The position numbers and the translations under genes were made by a program. Positions 1 through 7,693 of a stretch of 64,000 nucleotides of DNA are shown here, one piece after another. The first letter of the stretch is position 1; each line of letters begins with the position of its first letter. Location of the stretch: positions 1 to 64,000 of the forward strand of contig NZ_PDOC01000020.1 in assembly GCF_002760655.1 (NCBI RefSeq). The letters run 5' to 3'. The notes under the pieces are model-generated. The model made no database searches. It had not been told where the DNA came from and saw nothing but the letters and a program-made list of their open reading frames with translations. Source of the DNA: Massilia eurypsychrophila (GTDB taxonomy: Bacteria; Pseudomonadota; Gammaproteobacteria; Burkholderiales; Burkholderiaceae_D).

Positions 1-983
1 ACGGGGCTCGTCAACAGGAGACCAAGGTGAAGCCGATGGTTTCCACGACAGTGAAGAACTCGATCGACCGGGTTGAACACAGATGAACGCAGGCATGGCG
101 CGCCGGGTTCGGTGCCATGACGTCAACCGTTCCAACCGCCCGGTGCGGACCCGCATGCCGGGTGGTGTGGCAGGGGAGCGGCCTTCGGGCCGTCCCCTAT
201 GCCGATCCTCCGACATACCCAGTTGGAGAAACGCCAAGCATACCGCGCAGTGCAAAACGTCACTGGCAAACCGATGCATCCCCCGGTGTTCTGCGGTCTG
301 ACGGCAGCGGACCCAAAGCGCGCTCGTGTGTGAGAGCGGTAGCGGCCTGACCGACTTCGACCACCCGGCCGACATTACCCGTACCAGCAACTTCGTGCAG
401 CGCCTTCAGCTGGCGCGCAGCGACCTTCAATTGTGAACCCGTATTGCCAGGCTCGACCGCGCCGACCTGTCGCTGCCGTACGGCTCGAGAAACGTCCAGT
501 GCTGCGTCAGAATCCTGCAGATCTGCACGAGCCGGACCAATGATGCCGCGCCGGTGCGGGGCAAGAGGCAGCAGCATGTTCGCTCAGGCTGCATGGCAGG
601 GAGTGGGCGTGTGGCAACTGGCCAATCAATGTTGTGCACTGTTTCAGATGGTTTTCTCGGATGGTTGCATTTTTTTAACTTCATCGAATAGCTGCATTTG
701 TTCATCTCTGTTGAGTATGCGGTGACGAATCGCACAGTGTGAAACGGGATCCGCCGAACTATGTTGCGTCGCACCAGCGGAATTTAAGTACGCTTGGTAT
801 TTGGCAATTTTGGTTCTATCGGATCGGTTGGATGCGTTTATTGGCTAGTTCGCGGCAAAATCAGCTATAGCGAATGAATTTGATTAGATGCAGTTTTTTC
901 TGTAACGGCATCCGGTTAAGATGTGCAGACCAAACACTCTGCGGTTAAACGGACCACCACCAAATAAATGTAGAGGAGAAATA
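1..983. other. Region without a recognisable gene
   Basis: No reading frame here resembles a family I know. The first 600 bases are GC-rich with several short overlapping open frames on both strands, none with a convincing ribosome binding site or domain. They may be the decayed remains of a gene. From about 600 to 980 the sequence becomes clearly AT-richer and probably holds the promoter of the small HTH gene that follows. Confidence 0.5.
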
Positions 984-1319
984 ATGACTTCGCGCACCGA
1001 TGCCCCATATAAGCCGAGTCAACTTTTCGATGCACTTTGCAATATGCACGAATTGAAAACCGATTCTCAATTGGCGATCTTCCTTGGTGTTGGAAGTGCA
1101 CAGATTTGCAAGGTCCGGCATGGCGTTCAGCCGATTTCGGCACCACTGCTGATCCGGGTCCATGAGGTCACTGGTATGGAGATCCGGGAAATCAAAGCGT
1201 TGATGGGCGATCGCAGAAGCAAGCAGCGTCCTTCGAAGAACAAGCTGGTCGTTTTCGATGCGCTTCGAGGGCAAGAACAATCGCACTGGCCATCATCGCC
1301 GCGCCAGGCAGTGGGCTAG
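984..1319 (+). CDS. Small helix-turn-helix (Cro/CI-like) regulator
   Basis: This 111-residue protein looks like a small DNA-binding regulator. The N-terminal 70 residues read as a compact HTH fold: SQLFDALC, then DSQLAIFLGVG as the first helices, AQICKVRHGVQPIS as the recognition region, and LLIRVHEVTGMEIREIKALMG. The pattern resembles Cro/CI-type proteins that I recall as common in Oxalobacteraceae. The tail (residues 75-111) is basic and probably disordered. I start at 984 because AGAGGAG lies 7 bases upstream; an in-frame start at 921 lacks such a site. The gene stands alone between AT-rich spacers. Targets are unknown; the perfect palindrome at 1551-1569 downstream is a candidate site, but that link is only inference. 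Confidence 0.7.
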   Translation: MTSRTDAPYKPSQLFDALCNMHELKTDSQLAIFLGVGSAQICKVRHGVQPISAPLLIRVHEVTGMEIREIKALMGDRRSKQRPSKNKLVVFDALRGQEQSHWPSSPRQAVG

Positions 1320-1853
1320 GCAAAGCCGGCGACAATCGTATCGGCGCATGTCCGTATATATCGCCCGTCTACATAAACAGATTGGCATCTCCCGTCAATT
1401 AGTCCTCTAAAAAAATATTCTACTGCCAGCGAACAGTTTTCTGTAGTGCTCTTCCTGGCATTATAGGACGCCTGATATATGTCTCCGCAAATGGACGGGC
1501 AATAATAGAACTATCAGCAATATTTTATTTAACTCGTTATCGTTGGTCTCGTATTGTTAATAACAATACTGCGCAAATCATATACATTTCTGTAAATATG
1601 TATTGATTATCTGCGTCAATAAAAATTGCCATTTGGAATTTATGTGTCATTTCGCGGTAGCATAAGATAGTCAGTGCTGCGTCGCACCATTTTTGTTATT
1701 GTAGAGGTTTCGGTACTAATGAAATAATTCATTTTTATGCTTGGTGCATGGCTCTCCCAGCCAGTGTTCTTATGCGGGTGGATACCAGAAAAATGCCCGA
1801 AGACAGCAAAATGTGCCGCCGGAGTATTTAATGTTTGTCAATTGGAGAGATTG
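1320..1853. other. AT-rich intergenic region with a palindrome
   Basis: This spacer separates the HTH gene from the diguanylate cyclase. It is much AT-richer than its surroundings and has no coding potential I can support. It carries the 19-bp perfect palindrome listed separately and should contain the promoter of the cyclase gene. An open frame extends upstream to 1737, but the better start with a ribosome binding site is at 1854. Confidence 0.6.
1551..1569. promoter_or_regulatory. Perfect 19-bp palindrome, operator-like
   Basis: GTATTGTTA (1551-1559), a central A, and TAACAATAC (1561-1569) form a perfect inverted repeat. It lies about 285 bases before the diguanylate cyclase start. The arms touch and there is no T-tract, so a dimeric repressor site fits better than a terminator. 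The regulator is unknown. Confidence 0.5.
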
Positions 1854-2894
1854 ATGGCGCACGAATTGAACGATACATATCCTGTTCGCCCCCCGAGCAT
1901 CTGTGCCCTGCTTGCGCAGGCCATTGATTCGGCAGGCGACGCGATCCTGATCATTGATGCGAACGATCGGGTAGTGTGGGCGAACCGGGCGTTTGCGCGC
2001 TTGAGCGGCTTTCAGCCGCACGAAGTCATCGGAGAACACTGCGCCACCCTGCGCGCACAAACTTCGCCCGCTGATTGCTACAGCGCTCTGCGCCACAGCC
2101 AACCGTCCCATATGGGGACCTGGCAGCGGGAATTGTGCAGTGTCCGGCGCGATGGAACCACCTATATTGCCGACGAGATCGTCACGCCATTGTGGGATCA
2201 GGGTGGAAAGCTCACCCATTTTGTAGCTGTACTGCACGATGTCACCCGAAGCAAGGAGGCGCTGCAGAAGGAGAGATTGCTGGCCAGCCAAGACATGCTG
2301 ACGGGTCTGGCTGGTCGTGCACGTGTCACTGAGCTGTTGACCTCGGCCATTGCCGAAGCACAGCAGTCCGGTCGAATTCTTTCGGTTCTGTTCGTCGACC
2401 TCGATGGGTTTAAGAAGATCAACGATTCCCACGGTCATAGCGTCGGCGATGCGGTTCTCAAAGCCGTTGCAAGCAGGCTACAAAGCGTCATTCGGTGCAG
2501 TGATACCGTCGCCCGATTTGGTGGCGATGAGTTTGTGATTTTGCTTCCCACTGTTGCCAGCCGCCGGGTAGCCAGGCGGATTGGCATGCACGCAGTGGAC
2601 CAGTTGTCGCAGCCATTTGCAGTTGGAATCGGACGTCACTCGCTTAGCGCGAGCGTCGGTCTGGCGTTTTTTCCGGAGCACGGCAGGTCATCCGAGTCGC
2701 TATTGAACAGCGCCGATGAGGCCATGTATCGGGCCAAAAGGCAGGGAGGCAGCCAGTTTCAAGTTGCCGATCTTGCCGCCGAGCCCATGCACCACGGCCG
2801 GTTTCGTGAAATCAGCGCGGTCGAACATTCGGCCGATCTGAACGGCTCGCACACTGACGAGCGCGGAAATCCCGGCACCCTTGTCGGCGGTTGA
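1854..2894 (+). CDS. PAS-GGDEF diguanylate cyclase
   Basis: The protein is predicted to make cyclic di-GMP from two GTP. Residues about 20-145 form a PAS/PAC sensor domain (AGDAILIIDANDRVVWAN and later HFVAVLHDVTRSKEA). The GGDEF domain follows, with VDLDGFKKINDSHGH and an intact GGDEF signature at residues 223-227. An RxxD inhibitory site, RCSD at 214-217, lies exactly five residues before it, so product inhibition is likely. I see no transmembrane segment and no EAL domain, so this is a cytoplasmic cyclase. The start at 1854 is preceded by GGAGAGA; the frame stays open to 1737 without a good ribosome site. The histidine kinase begins 34 bases after the stop, so the genes may be co-transcribed. 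Confidence 0.9.
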   Translation: MAHELNDTYPVRPPSICALLAQAIDSAGDAILIIDANDRVVWANRAFARLSGFQPHEVIGEHCATLRAQTSPADCYSALRHSQPSHMGTWQRELCSVRRDGTTYIADEIVTPLWDQGGKLTHFVAVLHDVTRSKEALQKERLLASQDMLTGLAGRARVTELLTSAIAEAQQSGRILSVLFVDLDGFKKINDSHGHSVGDAVLKAVASRLQSVIRCSDTVARFGGDEFVILLPTVASRRVARRIGMHAVDQLSQPFAVGIGRHSLSASVGLAFFPEHGRSSESLLNSADEAMYRAKRQGGSQFQVADLAAEPMHHGRFREISAVEHSADLNGSHTDERGNPGTLVGG

Positions 2895-2928
2895 CATAGG
2901 TCTTTTCATCTTCTACCAGAAACGCACC

Positions 2929-3789
2929 ATGACGCTATTCGATCCAGATACTCAACCGACGGCATCCCCAAGTTCGGCCAGCCAGCCGCCGGGTGGCGCC
3001 AGGACCGCAGCATCGCCTGGCGTCAACGAAGCGATTCGAATGTCGCTGCCGGGCGATCTGAGGGGGGCGGCGGCGCCGTCATCGTTCGGCCGGGGCCACG
3101 CGCAATCCCGCCAGTCGAAACGCAGGTCGCATGCCGAGGACGCGCGATTTGCCGCCGTTCGGGAAGACGAACGTCAGCAAATCGCTCAGCAGATTCATGA
3201 TGATCTGGGCGGCGTACTGACGGGGTTGAAGGCGTGTATTTCCGTAGTGATGGATCGCGCGACGCGTGCCGGTGCCGCGCCCGATCCGCTGCTGGTCGAC
3301 GCCGCGGCGCTCGCCGACCTGGCGTTCCAGACGGTGCGCAAAATTGCCATGAATCTGTCGCCGCCGATGCTGGAACAAATGACTATCTGGACGGCGCTGG
3401 AATGCCAGGTCACCCGCTTGTCACGCCGCACAGGGATTGACATTGATTTTTCGATCGACCCAAACTTGGCGTCCATCGCGCTCGGGGAAGCGCGCATGAC
3501 GGCTGTTTTTCGCCTGATTTGCGAGGCACTGACCAACATCGAGAAGCATTCGCAGGCGTCGAGGGGCTCGGTGCGGGTGGCTGCAACCGGCCGCTCGCTT
3601 AGCGTTACTGTCAGCGACAACGGAATCGGCTTGCGCCAGGGTGCGTACCGGAGCGGCATGACGCTTGGAATTTCAGGAATGAGTGAGCAGGCAAAGCGAT
3701 TCGGCGGCGAACTGGTGCTGACGACTGACTGCGACGGTGGGACGGTAGTGCAATTGGCCATGCCGCTTGGACTCGATGATGGCGCCTAA
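2929..3789 (+). CDS. NarL/DesK-type sensor histidine kinase (soluble)
   Basis: This is a 286-residue histidine kinase of the HisKA_3 class. The dimerisation helix carries QQIHDDLGG, with His90 the expected phosphorylation site. A HATPase_c domain follows, with the N box near EALTNIEKHSQ, the G1 box DNGIGL and a second glycine box GISGMSEQAKRFGG. The first 75 residues are low in complexity, with no visible transmembrane segment or sensor domain, so it may sense a cytoplasmic signal or work with a partner. Its end overlaps the response regulator start, which strongly suggests translational coupling and a cognate pair. The in-frame TTG at 2881 overlaps the previous gene and is less likely than ATG 2929. 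Confidence 0.88.
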   Translation: MTLFDPDTQPTASPSSASQPPGGARTAASPGVNEAIRMSLPGDLRGAAAPSSFGRGHAQSRQSKRRSHAEDARFAAVREDERQQIAQQIHDDLGGVLTGLKACISVVMDRATRAGAAPDPLLVDAAALADLAFQTVRKIAMNLSPPMLEQMTIWTALECQVTRLSRRTGIDIDFSIDPNLASIALGEARMTAVFRLICEALTNIEKHSQASRGSVRVAATGRSLSVTVSDNGIGLRQGAYRSGMTLGISGMSEQAKRFGGELVLTTDCDGGTVVQLAMPLGLDDGA

Positions 3790-4441
3790 CACGGTCACGG
3801 TTGTCATTGTTGATGACCATCCGCTGGCGCGCACCGGGGTGCGCCGGATGTTGGACACTGCCGACGATCTCCACGTGGTCGCTGAAGCCGGCTCCGTCGA
3901 AGATGCTCTGGTCGAGATTGGCAAGGTGAATGTTCAAGTGGTCGTTCTCGACATCAGCATGCCGGGCACAAGCGGCATGAACTTGTTGCGCATCTTAAAG
4001 CGGACTCGACCGGAAATCGCAGTGCTGATGTTAAGCACGTACGCCGAAGAAACCTATGCCATCAGGGCATTGAAGAGCGGAGCGTCGGGATATCTTACCA
4101 AGGATGCGCCAATTGCGAGCCTGATCGCCGCCGTGCGCAAGGCCGCACTCGGAGGGCGACATTTCAGTACATCGTTCAACGAGCGCCTGGTGCAGCAGGT
4201 GCAAAACGGGGCCGTCAGCGGTCATCACGAACTGTCGCTGCGCGAATTCGATGTGATGCTGCGCCTGGCAGTCGGCGAATCGGTCACATCGATTGGCTTG
4301 GCAATGTTCCTGAGCCCCAAAACCATTTCGACATATCGCAGCCGCATCCTTGAAAAGCTCAACATCCATAACAACGCTGAATTGACCAGATACGCCATCG
4401 AAGAGGGATTGATACCGACTGACGGCCCGTGGACTGGTTAG
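3776..4441 (+). CDS. NarL/FixJ family response regulator
   Basis: This protein is the likely partner of the overlapping histidine kinase. An N-terminal receiver domain has the acidic pair in VVIVDDHPLARTG, the phosphoacceptor Asp59 in VVVLDISMPG and the conserved Lys in GYLTKDAP. A LuxR-type HTH covers the last 65 residues (LSLREFDVMLRLAVGES, then LSPKTISTYRSRILEKL). Start candidates are 3767, 3776 and 3779; I chose 3776, which has GGA five bases upstream. Targets are unknown, but the FNR-type gene lies 22 bases downstream and the biosynthetic island follows, so these regulators may serve it. Confidence 0.9.
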   Translation: MMAPNTVTVVIVDDHPLARTGVRRMLDTADDLHVVAEAGSVEDALVEIGKVNVQVVVLDISMPGTSGMNLLRILKRTRPEIAVLMLSTYAEETYAIRALKSGASGYLTKDAPIASLIAAVRKAALGGRHFSTSFNERLVQQVQNGAVSGHHELSLREFDVMLRLAVGESVTSIGLAMFLSPKTISTYRSRILEKLNIHNNAELTRYAIEEGLIPTDGPWTG

Positions 4442-4463
4442 CTATTTTACGAGTGTATACATC

Positions 4464-5273
4464 ATGCATAGCACAACGAAACTGCTTCGCTTCGACGAGT
4501 CACGCGCCACATCTGGAATCACGGACATTTATGCCAGCCCATGTATGGCTTGCAGCGCTCGAAAAGCGTGCGTGTCCAATCTGTTTAGCGCGCAAGAATC
4601 ATTGCAGTTCGAACAGCTTGTCGTCGGGCGCCGGCGGGTGGCTCGGCACGCCAGCCTATATCACGAGCACGACCGATTCGAAATGCTGTACGCGGTGCGC
4701 TACGGACAGTTCAAGCTATTGAGTCGCGATGCCAACGGCTCGCAACGCGTGGCGCAATTCTGCATGCCGGGGGACTTGGTCGGGCTAGATGCGATCGCTA
4801 CCGGAAGGCATAACTTTCGGCTGATGGCGCTGGAGAACAGTGAAGTGTGTGAAATTCCTTTTGCGGGAGTCACGAAGATGATGGCGTCCGAACCGGCAAT
4901 TCAGCGACGCTTCCTGCAATCGATGAGCCTGGCGCTAAACGACCAGTACGGGCGTTCCTCGCTGTTGTCTCTCGCCTCGCTGGATGAACGTTTTGCGAGC
5001 TTTTTGTTGCAAATGGGCGAACGTTACAGCAGGCTGGGATACTCGGAGAAGTCGTTTCGCCTCAGTATGACCAGGGGCGACATTGGCAGCTATCTCGGCA
5101 CGACGGTGGAAAGCGTTAGTCGGCTAGTTTCGCGGTTCAACGCCCAAGGCGCCGTTTCGATTACCGGCCGCACCGTCGATTTGATCGACCGCGACCACCT
5201 GTTGTCGATCCTTAGCAGCGAGGATCCACCCTTCCAGGCAGCCAGCAACAATCTTAGCGGATCGCGCCACTGA
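4464..5273 (+). CDS. FNR-type oxygen-sensing CRP family regulator
   Basis: This is a 269-residue CRP/FNR regulator with the features of an oxygen-labile [4Fe-4S] sensor. N-terminal cysteines 27, 30 and 36 have the C-x2-C-x5-C spacing of E. coli FNR, and Cys129 in SEVCEIP matches the fourth ligand. The cyclic-nucleotide-like beta roll spans about 45-165 and the dimer helix about 165-195. The winged HTH contains TVESVSRLVSRF, keeping the Glu, Ser and Arg that read TTGAT in FNR. It should therefore bind TTGATnnnnATCAA under low oxygen. It follows the NarL regulator by 22 bases. A near-consensus box lies at 5675-5688, before the island downstream. Confidence 0.9.
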   Translation: MHSTTKLLRFDESRATSGITDIYASPCMACSARKACVSNLFSAQESLQFEQLVVGRRRVARHASLYHEHDRFEMLYAVRYGQFKLLSRDANGSQRVAQFCMPGDLVGLDAIATGRHNFRLMALENSEVCEIPFAGVTKMMASEPAIQRRFLQSMSLALNDQYGRSSLLSLASLDERFASFLLQMGERYSRLGYSEKSFRLSMTRGDIGSYLGTTVESVSRLVSRFNAQGAVSITGRTVDLIDRDHLLSILSSEDPPFQAASNNLSGSRH

Positions 5274-5965
5274 TCCACAATCACGCGGTTCGCGGTTTTG
5301 GATCCGCCGGGCTTTTTTTTGAGTGTGCACTCGTACCGATCCGTAAGGCATCCCCGACGCCCCGTCGCGCCACATGTCGCGGCATAACCACACATCCATC
5401 GCCAGCGCCGCCTTTTATCGGCCAGACAGGTGTCGTACCCGCTTTCGCCGCGCGCTTCAAAGCGGTCATTTCGACACATTTGCACTGTTGGTAGCCAAAA
5501 AACGACAGCGTAATGACACGTCTGCTGCCATGCACCAATTTGGATCATTTTCTATATGTGTCCGATTATCTCGACGATCTCTTGAGCGGGCATCCGGCAT
5601 ATTTTTCTATAAATCACAAGTGCCGGTTTCTGATTGGTGTGATTTGTGGTGATTTGATCGCTGGGATTGCAGAGTTGATTTTGCTCAAACGGGCGAATTT
5701 ATCGAATGTTAATATTTACATGCGGTGTGGGCAATAATTCGTAAAGCGACGTTTTAATGATAGGTTGGATCGAAGATGCTTGAACAAGCGCGGGCGTGAT
5801 TGGATCCGTTTTATGCCTCCTGTTGTGACGAATTCGGTGAATCGTTGTTGGCGGTGCGAGGGGGTCTGCCCAGCTGATGATGCGACCGCGATTCATGGGT
5901 TTTTCTTTGGCGACGACTAAGGTCGTGGGATCTGCGTGGAACACGAAATGGGGAGTGCGATTAAT
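5274..5965. other. Regulatory spacer upstream of the biosynthetic island
   Basis: There is no supported gene in this 690-base gap. It begins with a weak hairpin (GCGG/CCGC) followed by a run of eight T at about 5315, a possible terminator for the FNR-type gene. It becomes AT-rich after 5560 and carries the FNR-like box and -10 element listed separately. That would give the GAF gene a leader of roughly 240 bases. The short open frames at 5374 and 5513 lack ribosome sites and recognisable content. Confidence 0.6.
5675..5715 (+). promoter_or_regulatory. FNR-like box with a -10 element at class II spacing
   Basis: TTGAT-TTTG-CTCAA at 5675-5688 matches the FNR consensus TTGATnnnnATCAA at nine of ten defined bases. 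A -10-like TAATAT lies at 5710-5715, predicting a start near 5722. The centre of the box is then about 41 bases upstream, the class II position used by FNR activators. The encoded FNR-type protein is the obvious candidate regulator. No binding data are available here. Confidence 0.55.
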
Positions 5966-6772
5966 ATGAGCGAGAATGAGGTTCTGAGATTGTGCAACGA
6001 GTTCGCGCGGGTCGAATCGCGCGGCAGTATGGAGGAATGCCTCGACGAATTATCCGGATTGGCCGCAAGGATACTCGGTGCGAAGGCCTGTACCATTTTA
6101 CTGCTGAGCGAAGAGGACGTGGCCCGGGCCGGATTGCGCGACGGCCCCACGTTCGGCCTCCTGTCCGATCGCCTGGCATCACGCACATCGCTGCCGCAGC
6201 CGCTGACACCGCACGGCGCCCAGATCGTATCCATGGTGAGGGGCGGGCATGGCGAGATGGAAAGTATGGTCTCTCCGATCGTCTTGCGCGACAGAATCAT
6301 TGGCGTCGTTCATGCCTGTCTACCGCTGCACGTGAACGGTTTCACGAATGCCGACCTGAATTTGTTCGGAATGATTACGCCGCTGATTACTAAATCGATC
6401 CAGGTGATTCAACTGCAGTACGTCTTGAAATCGCGGTTTGCGCAAATTGCGTTGACCAAGTCGAATGAATCGAGTGTGCGGGATTTGATTTCCGGTGTGT
6501 TGCAAAGCCCGAACCAGATTGCTCGGATCCTGGCCAAATCGTTTTATCGCGAAATGCTGAACGCAGGATTTAATACCGCACAGATTATCTTTGCTGCCAC
6601 TGAGGTGATATCAGAACTGAGCGTCAGCTTGCGAAAGCATAGTGCCAGCAAAAAAAATCGGGACAGGCGTGCGGAAGAGGCGCTCGAGCTTGTATTTACT
6701 TCCATGGGCGAATCGCCGGGCGCGCTGTCGCAACCATCCCCAGTCAATGCCAGATCCAATGTTGCCGCATGA
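5966..6772 (+). CDS. GAF-domain protein of unknown role
   Basis: The 268-residue product contains one GAF-like domain over about residues 5-165. Supporting patterns are CLDELSGLAARILGAKACTILLL near the start and VSPIVLRDRIIGVVHA with FTNADLNLFGMITPLI near its end. The C-terminal 90 residues are mainly helical and lack an identified output domain; no kinase, GGDEF or HTH motif is visible. It may be a ligand-sensing adaptor or signalling accessory. GTG 5936 and ATG 5948 are in frame, but GGGGAG lies 10 bases before ATG 5966. It is the first gene after the FNR-like promoter, and the adenylation-like gene follows about 50 bases later, so it probably belongs to the island's transcript. Confidence 0.7.
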   Translation: MSENEVLRLCNEFARVESRGSMEECLDELSGLAARILGAKACTILLLSEEDVARAGLRDGPTFGLLSDRLASRTSLPQPLTPHGAQIVSMVRGGHGEMESMVSPIVLRDRIIGVVHACLPLHVNGFTNADLNLFGMITPLITKSIQVIQLQYVLKSRFAQIALTKSNESSVRDLISGVLQSPNQIARILAKSFYREMLNAGFNTAQIIFAATEVISELSVSLRKHSASKKNRDRRAEEALELVFTSMGESPGALSQPSPVNARSNVAA

Positions 6773-6823
6773 GGCGATTCAGTTGTTTCAATGTGCGCAT
6801 CGAAGGCGGGTTCGGAGGAAATG

Positions 6824-7645
6824 ATGGCAAATGGTGAGCGCGGATTCAGTATTGACGACAATTTCTTCGTATTATATGTGGACGACCAGTTATTGTATGC
6901 GGCATCGCAACAAAATATCGGCATCGATCATCGCGCCGATGAGGCGAGGCCGGTCTCTGGGCTGGCAGCGCACTTGACTGCCGTCTTGCGCGCCTACGCC
7001 CTCGCCTGGAATGCCTCGGCACACGGCGCGCCGCTGGCGCCCCTGCAGCGTCGCTTCGAAATCATCGCACGCACCAACCCGGGCGCGACGGCGGTTAGCT
7101 TCAAAGGCCGTGCGCTGACCTACGGCGAACTGGACGAGCAGGCCGATGAATTGGCACTGTATTTGCAACGCGATGGCCTGCTGCCCGGCAGTTTTTGTAT
7201 GCTCAGGCTGGAACCGTCGCTGGCGCAGGTACGGGTAATGCTTGCCGTACTTAAAGCCGGAGCTGCCTGTCTGCAGTGCGATCCGGCTCTCCCACGTCAA
7301 CGTATGGCTGCCGTGCTCGCGATGTTCCGGCCTGCGGTGCTGTTCGTGCGCGACGGTGCCGAATCCGACAGCGGCGCGCCAAGGACCATTCGCTGCCATG
7401 AAGAGGCCGCGTTACTGCCATACGGCTGGCCGGACGAAGTTCCCGTCGATGCCGCCACCCCGGCGCATGTGTTTGTCAGCCTTTCGGACCGCGGCTGCCT
7501 GTGCATCTCGGTGCGAACCCATCAGGCCCTGGGGGCGCAGCTGGAGAAGGGCGGCAGCGGCCGCTCCCCAACCGCCACCGACCCTGCCAGTTTTTGGCGC
7601 CCCCTGTCGGCCGGCGCTTCGCTGACGATCGTGTCGCGCCCGTAA
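6824..7645 (+). CDS. Truncated, P-loop-less adenylation (AMP-binding) domain protein
   Basis: Residues about 75-270 follow the first half of an NRPS/acyl-AMP ligase adenylation domain. LTYGELDEQADEL near residue 98 is core A1 and LKAGAACLQCDPALP near 143 is core A2. Where A3 (SGSTGxPKG) should lie, the protein reads HVFVSLSDRGCLCIS, so the phosphate-binding loop is gone. The pattern resumes with PASFWRPLSAGASLTIV and stops, leaving out motifs A4-A10. It cannot be a normal ligase. It is either a decaying remnant or a repurposed scaffold. GGAGGA precedes ATG 6824, and the PKS starts 48 bases after the stop. The first 60 residues resemble nothing I know. Confidence 0.72.
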   Translation: MANGERGFSIDDNFFVLYVDDQLLYAASQQNIGIDHRADEARPVSGLAAHLTAVLRAYALAWNASAHGAPLAPLQRRFEIIARTNPGATAVSFKGRALTYGELDEQADELALYLQRDGLLPGSFCMLRLEPSLAQVRVMLAVLKAGAACLQCDPALPRQRMAAVLAMFRPAVLFVRDGAESDSGAPRTIRCHEEAALLPYGWPDEVPVDAATPAHVFVSLSDRGCLCISVRTHQALGAQLEKGGSGRSPTATDPASFWRPLSAGASLTIVSRP

Positions 7646-7693
7646 CCGGCAGCAGCAATAGCACATACCACGTTACAGAACCTGGAGACTTAA

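Noticed and set aside
260-774. Two - strand frames in the first 800 bases
   Set aside because: No ribosome site and no match to any family I know; kept only as part of an unassigned region.
1591-1620. FNR box near TTGATTATCTGCGTCAA
   Set aside because: The half-sites are too far apart (17 rather than 14 bases).
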